From: Paenochrobactrum pullorum
GTDB taxonomy: Bacteria > Pseudomonadota > Alphaproteobacteria > Rhizobiales > Rhizobiaceae
Direction: 5' to 3'
Assembly: GCF_041929845.1 (NCBI RefSeq)
Contig: NZ_JBHEEH010000001.1
Span: 1 to 64,000 of the forward strand
DNA length: 64,000 nucleotides
The translations under genes were made by a program, and so were the position numbers. The stretch's first letter is position 1. Every line of letters starts with the position of its first letter. Positions 49,480 to 59,415 of the stretch are shown in pieces. Under the pieces are notes generated by a model. The model ran no database searches. It was given only the letters and a program-made list of their open reading frames with translations, and was not told the DNA's origin.

Positions 49480-50385
49480 TTATGACTGGCCTGACAGCAT
49501 TCTATAGAACCAGCGCATCGGCATAAAACGCTGCGCAATGACGCCAAGCTTCGCCGGACGTGTCACCAAATAATGTGGCCGTGGTTTAGCTGCATCCAAT
49601 GCATGCAGCAATACATCAAAAACCGCTTCAGGACCAAGCTTGTCTTTTGACTGTTTGCCACCCGATTTCAATTTCTGCATCTGGCGCAAATACAGATCAT
49701 GATGAACCGATGCCGCCATATCAATATGTTTTTCGGCCTGTTTTGCCGCATTATAGGTAAATTGCGTGGCAATCGGCCCCGGCTCGATCAATGATACCTC
49801 AATGCCGGTGCCTTGCAATTCCATTCTTTGCACCAGCATCAAGCCTTCCAGCGCATATTTGGATGCCACATAAGCACCGCGCCATTTCATCGGCACACGC
49901 CCCAAAATAGAAGAGCAATGCACAATACGGCCATAACCTTGACGGCGCATCACCGGCACGATTTTACGCGTCAAACTATGCCACCCGAAGAAATTGGCTT
50001 CAAACAACTCACGAAGCGCATCAACCGGCAAATCTTCCACCGCAGCAGGCAGAGCATAAGCACCATTATTATAAAGCGCATCGAGAGTGCCGCCGGTTTT
50101 CTCCAGCACAGTGTTCACCAGCGCTTCAATGGAGGCTTCATCTCTGTAATCAAAATAAAAAGCCTCCAACCCGTCGCGCTCCAGCACCTCGATATCTTCC
50201 GGCTTACGGGCGGTTGCAAAAACCCGCCAACCACGGGTTTTCAATTCGCGCGCTGCATAAGCGCCAATGCCTGACGAGCAGCCAGTGATGATAATGGTCT
50301 TTTGTCGCGCGGTCGCCGTCAAAACTTCTGATCCTTCATGCGCCAAAACTTGGCTAAAACTTATCAAATCTTTCGGCAAAGCCAT
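49480..50385 (-). CDS. short-chain dehydrogenase/reductase
   Basis: A 301-residue classical SDR. TGCSSGIGAYAARELKTRGW (NAD(P) binding), NNGAYALPAAVEDLP (NNAG variant), and YVASKYALEGL with catalytic Tyr-X3-Lys are clear. An N-terminal extension of about 28 residues precedes the domain; a start within it is possible. Substrate unknown. Confidence 0.88.
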   Translation of the reverse strand: MALPKDLISFSQVLAHEGSEVLTATARQKTIIITGCSSGIGAYAARELKTRGWRVFATARKPEDIEVLERDGLEAFYFDYRDEASIEALVNTVLEKTGGTLDALYNNGAYALPAAVEDLPVDALRELFEANFFGWHSLTRKIVPVMRRQGYGRIVHCSSILGRVPMKWRGAYVASKYALEGLMLVQRMELQGTGIEVSLIEPGPIATQFTYNAAKQAEKHIDMAASVHHDLYLRQMQKLKSGGKQSKDKLGPEAVFDVLLHALDAAKPRPHYLVTRPAKLGVIAQRFMPMRWFYRMLSGQS

Positions 50386-50488
50386 TAAACGATTCGATTA
50401 AGACTTTCTTTCTTACAACAGTCATGCCAGACCTGAAGTGAAGATTTAAGCAATACGAGTGCCGGATATTAAGGGTAAGCTCAGAGAT

Positions 50489-51352
50489 ATGCGAAGAGTA
50501 AAAACGTTTCTGACCAAAGTTATTTTTGATGCCGTTGGTCATTTTAACTCCGATGACGGCTGGGCTTTTGCCAGTCATATTACGCTTTCCGGCCTGATGG
50601 CATTATTTCCGTTTTTGATCTTTGCCACAAGCCTTGCTTCCTTTTTAGGTGCAAAAGCTTTTGCTGATACGGCCGTGCATATCGTTTTTGATATCTGGCC
50701 GTCCGCAATTGCGGGGCCGATTGCCAACGAAGTGCAAAACGTCCTAACCGTACAACGCAGTGGTCTTTTGACATTGAGTGTTATTGCTGCCGCTTACTTT
50801 GCATCCAATGGTGTGGAAGCTTTGCGCATTGCACTTAACCGCGCCTATCGTGTGACCGACACCCGCTCCATCATCTTCTGCCGCCTGCAAAGCTTGGGCT
50901 TTGTAATTATCGGCACGATGGCATTACTGGTCATCAGTTTCCTGTTGATTTTGGCGCCTCTTGCCTTCCGCATTGCGGTGCAATGGTTTCCCGATATTGA
51001 ACTCTTTGCCGGTACCATCAGCTTCTGGCGTTATTTCATTGCTGTTACCGTACTGATCTTGGCGCTCTTTATCGTCCATATCTGGCTGCCGGCCGGCAAA
51101 CGTACTTTCGGTGACATTCTTCCCGGCATTGTGCTGACCCTGATTGCTTGGCTCGCCGGTGCGATGGCCTTTGCAAAATATCTTGAAACATTTGCCAATT
51201 ACGTCACCACCTATGCCGGTCTTGCTTCGATCATGGTGGCAATTGTGTTTCTGTATATGATTTCCGCGATCTTCATTTTGGGCGCGGAAATCAACACGGC
51301 AATCATGAATTACCGCAAACGCGACCAGCAACCGGAACTATCAGTCAACTAA
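50489..51352 (+). CDS. YihY/BrkB family membrane protein
   Basis: A membrane protein of about 287 residues with six hydrophobic segments and family marks: SDDGWAFASHITLSGLMALF, AYFASNGVEALRIALNRAYR and WLPAGKRTFGDILPGIVLT, ending MISAIFILGAEINTAIMNY. The family was once called ribonuclease BN, but no enzyme activity is expected. GTG 50459 would add ten residues; ATG 50489 is chosen on the MRRVKTFL start. Confidence 0.9.
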   Translation: MRRVKTFLTKVIFDAVGHFNSDDGWAFASHITLSGLMALFPFLIFATSLASFLGAKAFADTAVHIVFDIWPSAIAGPIANEVQNVLTVQRSGLLTLSVIAAAYFASNGVEALRIALNRAYRVTDTRSIIFCRLQSLGFVIIGTMALLVISFLLILAPLAFRIAVQWFPDIELFAGTISFWRYFIAVTVLILALFIVHIWLPAGKRTFGDILPGIVLTLIAWLAGAMAFAKYLETFANYVTTYAGLASIMVAIVFLYMISAIFILGAEINTAIMNYRKRDQQPELSVN

Positions 51353-51373
51353 CCGCTCTATCCGCAAACCCCG

Positions 51374-52240
51374 TCAGGCTTTACGCTTCATGCTGGTCAG
51401 CGCCACCCCAATGGTGGTGATCAGCATGCCTGCAATTTGCAGCATGTTAAGCGTTTCGCCAAACAGGATATAGGCCATAATAGCGGCCGCTGCCGGTACC
51501 AGATAAAATAGCGACGAGACTTTCGATAAAGCGCCCTCACGGATCATCACCATCAAAGCAAGTACGGCACCCACCGAAATTGCCACTGTCAGCCATATCA
51601 GGGCGAAAATCAGTTCCGGTGCCCACACAATCGTTCCCGTTTCAAATAGAATGGCGCAGACCAACGTGAACAATCCCGCCGCCAAATATTGAATGGCTGT
51701 CCCCGCCTTCAAATCCATCGCGCTGCCATAGCGCTTTTGCCAGACGGTGCCAGAGCTGATCGATACAACCCCGATAAAAGCTGCAATCAATGTCACAGGG
51801 TCAATCGCATCAGAACCGGCTGCAAGCTTCGGCGAGATCACCATGGCAACACCGATAAAGCCCGCCAGCAGCCCTAAAATTTGCTGCTGTTTGATGCGCT
51901 CACCCAAAAACATTGCGGCAATCAACAGCGTCACCATCGGTTGCAAACCAGAAACCAGCCCTACGATACCGGCAGGCAGACCATGACGCACCGCCCAAAA
52001 AATGGCCGATAAATAAATGGCATGGATCAGCAAGCCTGTCACACCCGCCTGCATAAAAGCTTTTCGCCTTGGCCAGACAACGCCAGTGGCCAAAGCCCAG
52101 ACCGTAAAAATCAATCCGGCAAAAAGAAAACGCATGGTCATGAAGCTGAACGGCTCGGCATAAGGCATCGAAAGCCCTGCACCAATAAAACCAGTCGCCC
52201 ACAAAAACACAAACAACACCGGAAACAAGCGGACCAACAT
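51374..52240 (-). CDS. EamA/DMT family transporter
   Basis: A 288-residue protein with ten hydrophobic helices in two EamA repeats. ATG 52240 has AAGGTAAAATC before it; an upstream start adds 15 unlikely residues. It begins MLVRLFPVLFVFLWATGFIG. Substrate cannot be predicted; amino acid or metabolite efflux is common in the family. It converges on yihY. Confidence 0.88.
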   Translation of the reverse strand: MLVRLFPVLFVFLWATGFIGAGLSMPYAEPFSFMTMRFLFAGLIFTVWALATGVVWPRRKAFMQAGVTGLLIHAIYLSAIFWAVRHGLPAGIVGLVSGLQPMVTLLIAAMFLGERIKQQQILGLLAGFIGVAMVISPKLAAGSDAIDPVTLIAAFIGVVSISSGTVWQKRYGSAMDLKAGTAIQYLAAGLFTLVCAILFETGTIVWAPELIFALIWLTVAISVGAVLALMVMIREGALSKVSSLFYLVPAAAAIMAYILFGETLNMLQIAGMLITTIGVALTSMKRKA

Positions 52241-52382
52241 GATTTTACCTTGCACGCTACAATAACAAACCTCGTCATTAATCATGCGTCAAAGACTGAT
52301 CCAAGTTATTTCTGGTCATTGATTGCATCCGGCACAGCAGTGTGACCTTGCAGCCATAGTCATTAACTGGCATTGCTGCTGC

Positions 52383-52865
52383 ATGAGTGAAGATAATAAT
52401 CAAATCATCGTCTTGGTGGACGCCGATGCTTGTCCGGTAAAGGCGGAAATATATAAAGTTACCGAGCGTCACGGTGTTAAAGTGCTGCTTGTCGCCAATA
52501 GCTATATGATGATCCCGCGCGACGTGCCCCATGTCGAACGCGTTGTTGTACCTAGCGGCCTTGATGTGGCTGATGATTGGATTGCAGAACGCGCCAGAGC
52601 AGGCTCGATTGTCATTACCGCCGATATTCCGCTGGCCAGCCGCTCGGTCAATGCCGGTGCCATCACCATTGCCCCCAACGGCAAACTGCATACGGCAAAT
52701 AATATCGGCAATACGCTGGCCACCCGCAATCTGATGGACAGTCTACGCTCTTCCGGCCAGATCACCGGCGGCCCTGCCCCGTTTTCTCCGCGTGATCGCT
52801 CCAGCTTTTTGTCAAGCCTCGAAGAGGCAATCACACGGCTCAAAAGAGAAGGCTTTAAAACTTAA
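52383..52865 (+). CDS. YaiI/YqxD (DUF188) family protein
   Basis: A 160-residue protein with VDADACPVKAEIYKVTERHG, VVPSGLDVADDWIAERARAG and TADIPLASRSVNAGAI, typical of the DUF188 PIN-like family. RNase-type activity has been suggested for PIN folds but none is established here. ATG 52383 is the first with the family N-terminus; no clear ribosome binding site is seen. Confidence 0.9.
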   Translation: MSEDNNQIIVLVDADACPVKAEIYKVTERHGVKVLLVANSYMMIPRDVPHVERVVVPSGLDVADDWIAERARAGSIVITADIPLASRSVNAGAITIAPNGKLHTANNIGNTLATRNLMDSLRSSGQITGGPAPFSPRDRSSFLSSLEEAITRLKREGFKT

Positions 52866-52876
52866 GGCGCCCTCAC

Positions 52877-53548
52877 TTAAAACGCTTTGGCAGCCTCGAT
52901 CAATTTGATCGCTTCGGGGCTGTCCCATTCGGCAGGGCCATTCATCGATGAAATCTGGCAGCCATCTTTATCAATCACCAACGTCACCGGCAGGCCAAAA
53001 GCCAGACTTTTACGCTTCAGATCATTAAAACTTTTTAAGCTTGCATCACGATAAAGCGCCAGATGTTCAACGCCGATTTCATTTAAAAAGCCAACCGGAT
53101 TGGTGTTGTCGCCGGTATCAATATTAACGGCCACCACTTCAAAATCATCGCCGCCCTGCATCTGCTGCAACTGATCAAGGGCAGGCATTTCTTCGCGGCA
53201 CGGCGCGCACCATGTTGCCCATAAATTGACAAGCAGCGTTTTGCCTTTGAAATCCCCAAGAGTCATTTTCTTGCCCTCGGCATCTGAAAATTCCAGATGC
53301 GCCAGCGAAATTGGCTTGTCGGCTGCACGCATGGCAGCAACAGTTCCGCCTGCTGCAGCGTCGAGATTTTGCAAGGTACCCGCTTTTGCCGCACAAAACT
53401 TGTCCTGATCACTGTTTCCTGTGGCAAAGTTCGCGCTAATATCATTGCCAGAAGGGCGTTCCATCACGTATACCGCCCCTACACCGGCGAGGATACCTGC
53501 GACGGCTGCCAGTATGATGATTCTCGGTTGTCTCAGAATATTGGTCAT
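52877..53548 (-). CDS. tlpA: TlpA-family thiol:disulfide oxidoreductase
   Basis: A 223-residue periplasmic thioredoxin-fold protein with an N-terminal membrane anchor (RIIILAAVAGILAGVGAVYV) and the active site WATWCAPCREEMPALDQL. TlpA reduces disulfides for cytochrome oxidase assembly. ATG 53548 is chosen with AGGAA upstream. It is divergent from argH. The length agrees with Rhizobiales TlpA. Confidence 0.9.
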   Translation of the reverse strand: MTNILRQPRIIILAAVAGILAGVGAVYVMERPSGNDISANFATGNSDQDKFCAAKAGTLQNLDAAAGGTVAAMRAADKPISLAHLEFSDAEGKKMTLGDFKGKTLLVNLWATWCAPCREEMPALDQLQQMQGGDDFEVVAVNIDTGDNTNPVGFLNEIGVEHLALYRDASLKSFNDLKRKSLAFGLPVTLVIDKDGCQISSMNGPAEWDSPEAIKLIEAAKAF

Positions 53549-53612
53549 CAGTCGCTGTTTCCTGCCATTTCGTCTTATATTAGTTTTACCGTTAAGCCTG
53601 AGGCATACGAGC

Positions 53613-55013
53613 ATGAGCGAACAAAAATCAAGCAACCAGATGTGGGGTGGCCGTTTTGCCTCAGGACCCGATGCGATTATGGAAGAGATTAACGCATCTA
53701 TCAGTTTTGACCAAAAACTCTATGGTCAGGATATTCGCGGCTCTATTGCTCATGCCAATATGTTGGTTAAATCCGGCATTATTGCAGCCGAAGATCACAG
53801 AAAAATCACTGACGGACTGAAAGCTGTTTTGGCCGAGATTGAAAGCGGCAAATTCACTTTCTCCCGCAAGCTTGAAGACATTCACATGAATGTTGAAGCA
53901 CGTCTTGCCGAACTGATCGGCGCCTCCGCCGGTCGTTTGCACACTGCCCGCTCCCGCAACGATCAGGTGGCGCTTGATTTCCGTCTTTGGGTTAAAGAAG
54001 AACTGGAAAAAACAGCCTCAGCGTTGAAAAACCTCAGCGAAGCGTTTTTGGAACGTGCCGAAGAACATGCAGCCACCGTCATGCCGGGCTTTACCCATCT
54101 GCAAACCGCTCAGCCTGTTACCTTCGGTCATCATTGCATGGCCTATGTGGAAATGTTCGGCCGCGATCTCTCGCGTGTACGTGATGCGATTGAACGCATG
54201 AACGAATCACCGCTTGGCGCAGCCGCTCTTGCCGGAACCGGCTTTCCAATTGATCGTCACATGACCGCAGAAGCACTTGGCTTCCGTGAGCCAACCCGCA
54301 ACTCCATCGACAGTGTTTCCGACCGCGACTATGCGCTGGAGTTCCTCTCTGTTGCTGCGATCTGCGCCACTCATCTTTCGCGTCTGGCTGAAGAAATCGT
54401 CATCTGGTCGACACCGCAGTTTAACTTTGTGCGCCTGTCCGATGCATTCTCCACCGGCTCCTCCATCATGCCACAAAAGAAAAATCCGGATGCAGCCGAA
54501 TTGGTTCGCGCTAAAACCGGACGCATCACCGGCTCGCTCGTTGGCCTTCTGACTGTGATGAAGGGTCTGCCGCTGGCCTATTCCAAAGATATGCAGGAAG
54601 ATAAAGAAGCCGTCTTTGATGCAGCGGAAACTTTGGAACTCAGCATTGCAGCCATGAGCGGAATGGTGCGTGACATCACCATCAACACCGCTTCGATGAA
54701 AAAGGCCGCAGGCTCCGGCTATTCCACCGCCACTGATCTGGCTGATTGGCTGGTTCGTGAACTGGGCATGCCTTTCCGTGAAGCGCATCATGTCACTGGT
54801 CGTGCCGTTGCTGCCGCCGAAGCCAAAAAGGTTGACCTCTCCAAACTCAGCCTTGCCGAGTTGCAGGACATTCATTCGGGCATTACGGATGCCGTATTTG
54901 ATTTCCTCACCGTAGACAAATCAGTAAAAAGCCGTCAGTCTTTCGGTGGAACTGCCCCGCAAGAAGTGCGCCGTCAGATCCGTTATTGGAAAAAGCGGAT
55001 TGTTAAAGCCTGA
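53613..55013 (+). CDS. argH: argininosuccinate lyase
   Basis: A 466-residue fumarase-superfamily lyase, last step of arginine synthesis. MWGGRFASGPDAIMEEINAS, LHTARSRNDQVALDFRL, STGSSIMPQKKNPDAAELVR (family signature with catalytic Ser loop) are clear. ATG 53613 is the family-standard start with GAGG upstream. It begins a likely operon with the LptM-like lipoprotein, lysA and the DUF4175 gene. Confidence 0.97.
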   Translation: MSEQKSSNQMWGGRFASGPDAIMEEINASISFDQKLYGQDIRGSIAHANMLVKSGIIAAEDHRKITDGLKAVLAEIESGKFTFSRKLEDIHMNVEARLAELIGASAGRLHTARSRNDQVALDFRLWVKEELEKTASALKNLSEAFLERAEEHAATVMPGFTHLQTAQPVTFGHHCMAYVEMFGRDLSRVRDAIERMNESPLGAAALAGTGFPIDRHMTAEALGFREPTRNSIDSVSDRDYALEFLSVAAICATHLSRLAEEIVIWSTPQFNFVRLSDAFSTGSSIMPQKKNPDAAELVRAKTGRITGSLVGLLTVMKGLPLAYSKDMQEDKEAVFDAAETLELSIAAMSGMVRDITINTASMKKAAGSGYSTATDLADWLVRELGMPFREAHHVTGRAVAAAEAKKVDLSKLSLAELQDIHSGITDAVFDFLTVDKSVKSRQSFGGTAPQEVRRQIRYWKKRIVKA

Positions 55014-55090
55014 CTTTCAGGTTCTAACCGTTAACAGGCAGCTTCGAGAACACGTTTTAAGGGTTAAACCCAAGCTTTAAAGGTCATACA

Positions 55091-55282
55091 ATGACGAGCC
55101 GGAAAGTTATTTTCACCGCACTGGTCACACTGCTTATCGCAGGCACGCTCTCCGCTTGTGGTCGCAAGGGCCCGCTGGAGCCGCCTCCGGCTTCCATTGT
55201 TACCGATGAATACGGACGTGCAGAACCGGCTCCCAAACCTGCCAAGGATGAACCATTCATCCTTGACAAGCTGATCCCCTAA
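55091..55282 (+). CDS. LptM-like small lipoprotein
   Basis: A 63-residue lipoprotein: signal helix, lipobox LSAC at residues 20-23, then CGRKGPLEPPPAS, the pattern of the YifL/LptM family. LptM promotes assembly of the LptD outer membrane LPS translocon in E. coli, where it is encoded beside dapF. Here it sits between argH and lysA, the common alphaproteobacterial placement. Confidence 0.85.
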   Translation: MTSRKVIFTALVTLLIAGTLSACGRKGPLEPPPASIVTDEYGRAEPAPKPAKDEPFILDKLIP

Positions 55283-55319
55283 GCACTTTTAACCACTTCA
55301 ATTTTAAGGGCTAAAGTCC

Positions 55320-56585
55320 GTGAACCATTTTGAATATCAAGACGGCGTGCTTCACGCTGAAGGTGTGAAGATCTCCGACATTGCCGATGCTGTCGGCACG
55401 CCATTTTATTGCTATTCCCGCGCAACCATCGAGCGTCACTTCCGCGTTTTCTCGGAAGCTTTCGCTGATATGCAGCCATTGGTCGCCTATGCGCTGAAAG
55501 CCAATTCCAATCAGGCCGTGCTCAAAACATTGGCTAAAATGGGCGCTGGTGCCGATACGGTTTCTGAAGGCGAAATGCGCCGTGCACTTGCCGCAGGTAT
55601 CCCTGCCAATAAAATTGTTTATTCAGGCGTTGGAAAATCGGCGCGTGAAATGGACTTCGCACTGAACGCAGGCATTTACTGCTTCAATGTGGAATCCGAA
55701 CCGGAACTGGAATTATTGTCTGAACGCGCTGTCCGTTTGGGCAAAGTGGCGCCCGTTTCTTTGCGCATCAACCCAGATGTGGATGCCAAGACACACGCCA
55801 AAATCTCCACCGGTAAATCCGAAAATAAATTCGGCATTCCGCGTGTTCGTGCGCGTGAAGCCTATAAGCGTGCGGCCGAACTTCCCGGAATTAAAGTCAC
55901 CGGTATCGACATGCATATTGGTAGCCAGATCATTGATCTGCAACCGTTTGACGATGCTTTTGCATTACTGGCGGACTTGGTGCGCGAATTACAGGCCGAC
56001 GGCCATCAGATCGACCATGTCGATATGGGTGGCGGCCTTGGTATTCCTTACCGCGACGACAACAACCCGCCGCCATTACCGGATGCTTATGCTGAAATCG
56101 TCCGCAAACATATCCGCCCGTTAGGTTTGAAAGCTGTTTTTGAACCAGGTCGCCTGATCGTCGGCAATGCCGGTATTCTGGTCACGGAAGTGATTTACGT
56201 CAAAGATGGTGATGCTAAAAACTTCATCATTGTTGATGCGGCTATGAATGACCTCATTCGCCCGACACTTTATGAAGCCTATCACAATATCCGACCGGTA
56301 GTGAAAGCCGACGATAATGTACCACGCATTCATGCCGATTTTGTTGGCCCTGTATGCGAAACCGGTGATTATCTGGGTGTTGACCGCGAAGTAGCACGTC
56401 CAAATCCGGGTGATCTGATTGCTGTTTCGACAGCCGGTGCTTATGGCGCGGTGCTTTCCAGCACTTACAACAGCCGTCTGCTCATACCGGAAGTTCTGGT
56501 CGATGGCGATCGCTTCCATGTTGTGCGTCCGCGCAGCAGCTATGAAGACCTGATCTCCCAAGACAGCATTCCTGATTGGTTATAA
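55320..56585 (+). CDS. lysA: diaminopimelate decarboxylase
   Basis: A 421-residue PLP enzyme converting meso-diaminopimelate to lysine. PLP Lys in LVAYALKANSNQAVL, the His in IDMHIGSQI, GGGLGIPYRDD and EPGRLIVGNAGILVTEV are all present. GTG 55320 with AAGGG about 9 nt upstream is used as start. Length is normal. Confidence 0.97.
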   Translation: MNHFEYQDGVLHAEGVKISDIADAVGTPFYCYSRATIERHFRVFSEAFADMQPLVAYALKANSNQAVLKTLAKMGAGADTVSEGEMRRALAAGIPANKIVYSGVGKSAREMDFALNAGIYCFNVESEPELELLSERAVRLGKVAPVSLRINPDVDAKTHAKISTGKSENKFGIPRVRAREAYKRAAELPGIKVTGIDMHIGSQIIDLQPFDDAFALLADLVRELQADGHQIDHVDMGGGLGIPYRDDNNPPPLPDAYAEIVRKHIRPLGLKAVFEPGRLIVGNAGILVTEVIYVKDGDAKNFIIVDAAMNDLIRPTLYEAYHNIRPVVKADDNVPRIHADFVGPVCETGDYLGVDREVARPNPGDLIAVSTAGAYGAVLSSTYNSRLLIPEVLVDGDRFHVVRPRSSYEDLISQDSIPDWL

Positions 56586-56740
56586 TCAGCAATCAAAACC
56601 TATCCGGCCGTTATGATCCGGATAGGTAGCCTCTGGCATCTTCGCGCAAATTGCATGTATTTTTTTACGGCCTAGCCTCGTCTTTGCCATGATGCATGTT
56701 ATTGTTGCACCAATGACACGACCAAGGCGCAGCCGGAAAG

Positions 56741-59305
56741 ATGAGAATGGCTTTTTCTGACCACAAGCCAAAGGACGAATTCGCGAAAATACGCCTGCGT
56801 GTATTTTTAACGATGTTGTTCGAGCGTATGTGGCCGCTTTTATTGCCGCTTCTTATTTCGCTGGCGCTTTTGGCGATTTTAAGCTGGTTCGGGCTGTTCA
56901 ATCACATGCCCTACTGGCTGCATCTGACTGTGCTCAGCCTGTTATTCGTGGTGGCGCTTGTCACTGTCTTTTTGCCGGCACGTGTACGTATCCCCACCGA
57001 AAGCGAAGTCAATCAGCGCATTGAAAGCATCAACGCGCTGTCGCATCAGCCGCTGCGGGTACAATCTGACCATATGGCGATCGGTGATGATGATCCTTTG
57101 GCGCAAGTACTCTGGCACGAACATCAGCGCCGCATGGCGAGCCAACTTAAAAACCTGCAATCCGGCCTTCCCGATACCCGCATTGCCGAGCGTGACCCGC
57201 TCGGTATCCGCGCCTTGGTATTGTTATTGCTCGTCACCTCATTTGCTTTTTCTTACGGCTCCAACGGTGGCCGCCTCACAGACATGGTTCATTTGCCCGA
57301 AGCCAAAGAGCAAGTAGCAGCCCGCATTGATGCATGGGTGACACCGCCACGCTATACTGGCAAAGCACCGATTTTTTTAAATGCCGAGAGCGATGAACAG
57401 GCAGAAATCACCGTACCGCAAGGCAGCATTTTTTCATTGCGTGTAAGCGGCAGCGCCCGCGAATATCTGATTGCCGAAGATGCCAGCGGCAAAAACGAAA
57501 CCATTCAACCTGAACTGGCTGAAGATGAAGCGGAGCAGGGCAAAACCAAGCCATCAGGTGACACACGCAATTTTCAATATGAATTGCATGATAGCCAGAC
57601 GATGAAACTGACGGTCAATCACCGCAGCCAATCATGGAAATTTGCCGTTACGCCAGATAAAGCACCCCAAATCAGCTTTACCAAAACACCGGATCAAGCC
57701 CGCAACGGCACTTTGCAGCTACATTACAAAATTACCGATGATTATCCGGTTGCCTCAGCTTATGCCGAAATTACCCCGCTTGGTGCCGATGATCATGAGG
57801 TTTTGATGCTTTATGAAGCACCGGAACTGGCACTCAATTTGCCGCGTAAAGGCTCAGAAGATGCAAGCACCAACAAAGATCTGACCACCCATCCATGGGC
57901 TGGCAGTGAAGTGGAACTGACCCTCGTGGTCAATGATCAGGCTGGTCAGGTCGGCTATAGCGAAACCCGCGCCATCACCCTGCCCGAACGGATTTTTACC
58001 AATCCGTTGGCTAAAGCCATTATTGAGCAGCGTCGCATTCTGGCAATGGATGCCATGCAAAATGAACGGGTTTTGGATATGCTGGATGCGGTGATGCTGC
58101 GCCCTGCCGATACGATCAAAAATGCAGGACATTTCTTGGGACTTCGCACCATCCGCACCCGTTTGAGCCTTGCCCACTCCGAAGATGATTTGCGCAATGT
58201 TGTCGATTATATGTGGGAAGTGGCGCGCGGTATTGAAGATGGTTATTTATCGGACGCAGAAAAACGCTTGCGTATGGCACAAGAAGCCTTGCGAAATGCG
58301 ATTGAAAACGGTGCTTCGCAGGAAGAGATTGCCAAACTTTCCAATGAACTGCGCGAAGCGATGGCCGCATTCTTGAAAGAATTTGCGAAAACCCAGCAAA
58401 ACAATAAAAATCCTGCCTTGCCACCCAATGCCAATGTGCAGACTTTAACCGATAAAGATCTGCAAAACATGATGGACAGAATTGAAAATCTGGCTCGTCA
58501 AGGCTCGCGTGATGAAGCGCAGGAGTTGTTGTCACAACTGGAAAACCTGATGAACAACCTGCAAATGGGTCAAGGCCAAGCGCAAGGTCAAAACGGGCAA
58601 AATGGCCAAAATGGTCAGAGCCAGCAAAGCCAGATGCAAAACCAGATGAACAAGCTGGGCGAACTGATGCGCCGGCAACAGCAGACGATGAATGAGACAT
58701 TCTCTCTCGATCAACGTATGCAGCAGCAATTCGGCGATAATGATGAAGACTTCTTCTCTGAAAATGAAGATGCGGAAACAACCCAGCCGCCGCTTTCGCC
58801 TGATATTGAAGAAACAATGAAAAACCTGCAACGACAGCAGAAACAATTGCAGTCCGACCTGAAAAAGCTCTCGGAAGACCTGAAAGCACTAGGTATTGAT
58901 CCGTCGAAAGAGTTTAAAGACGCAGAAAAATCCATGGGCAATGCCGGTGAAGCTTTGGGCCGTAATGAAAGTGCGCAGGCCAATGATGATCAGGGCTCAG
59001 CACTTGATGCATTACGCCGTGGTAGCCGCGACATGATGAAGAAAATGCAGGAAGCCATGGGGCAAGGCGAAGGTCAGGGTCAGGGACAAAACGGCCGGCA
59101 AGGCGAAAGTCAGGCTGGCAAAGATCCACTTGGCCGCAACCAGGGGCAGACCGGCCCAGATTTTGGCAATGACACCAAAGTGCCTGGCGAAATCGACATT
59201 CAGCGTGCGCGGGAGATTTTGGATGAAATCCGCCGCCGCCTTGGTGATGCTCTCAGCCCGCAGATGGAAAAAGACTATCTGGAGCGCCTGCTGAAATTTG
59301 ATTAA
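56741..59305 (+). CDS. TIGR02302/DUF4175 membrane protein with Gln-rich region
   Basis: An 854-residue protein with two or three N-terminal hydrophobic segments, a large extracytoplasmic middle domain (ARIDAWVTPPRYTGKAPIFL) and a helical C-terminal third. Residues 610-650 form a Gln/Gly/Asn-rich stretch with repeated GQNGQ units and later GQGEGQGQGQN. The family occurs in alphaproteobacteria next to lysA and has no known biochemical role. The C-terminal end (IDIQRAREILDEIRRRLGD) is conserved-looking. Confidence 0.88.
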   Translation: MRMAFSDHKPKDEFAKIRLRVFLTMLFERMWPLLLPLLISLALLAILSWFGLFNHMPYWLHLTVLSLLFVVALVTVFLPARVRIPTESEVNQRIESINALSHQPLRVQSDHMAIGDDDPLAQVLWHEHQRRMASQLKNLQSGLPDTRIAERDPLGIRALVLLLLVTSFAFSYGSNGGRLTDMVHLPEAKEQVAARIDAWVTPPRYTGKAPIFLNAESDEQAEITVPQGSIFSLRVSGSAREYLIAEDASGKNETIQPELAEDEAEQGKTKPSGDTRNFQYELHDSQTMKLTVNHRSQSWKFAVTPDKAPQISFTKTPDQARNGTLQLHYKITDDYPVASAYAEITPLGADDHEVLMLYEAPELALNLPRKGSEDASTNKDLTTHPWAGSEVELTLVVNDQAGQVGYSETRAITLPERIFTNPLAKAIIEQRRILAMDAMQNERVLDMLDAVMLRPADTIKNAGHFLGLRTIRTRLSLAHSEDDLRNVVDYMWEVARGIEDGYLSDAEKRLRMAQEALRNAIENGASQEEIAKLSNELREAMAAFLKEFAKTQQNNKNPALPPNANVQTLTDKDLQNMMDRIENLARQGSRDEAQELLSQLENLMNNLQMGQGQAQGQNGQNGQNGQSQQSQMQNQMNKLGELMRRQQQTMNETFSLDQRMQQQFGDNDEDFFSENEDAETTQPPLSPDIEETMKNLQRQQKQLQSDLKKLSEDLKALGIDPSKEFKDAEKSMGNAGEALGRNESAQANDDQGSALDALRRGSRDMMKKMQEAMGQGEGQGQGQNGRQGESQAGKDPLGRNQGQTGPDFGNDTKVPGEIDIQRAREILDEIRRRLGDALSPQMEKDYLERLLKFD

Positions 59306-59361
59306 AACACACCTCTAAAAGTGTGAAGGCGTTTTCGAAAATAAGACGCGCGTCATAACAA

Positions 59362-59392
59362 AAATGCCGCTGTGATCATCACAGCGGCATTT
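59362..59392. terminator. bidirectional terminator between DUF4175 and hpt genes
   Basis: Perfect 14-bp arms (59362-59375, 59379-59392) with a 3-nt loop and T/A runs on both sides, between convergent genes. Confidence 0.9.
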
Positions 59393-59415
59393 ATTCTGAT
59401 AAAACAGATAAAACT

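Noticed and set aside
58116..58889. A 257-codon minus-strand frame within the DUF4175 gene
   Set aside because: Arises from the complement of the Gln-rich repeats; no start signal and no recognisable domain.
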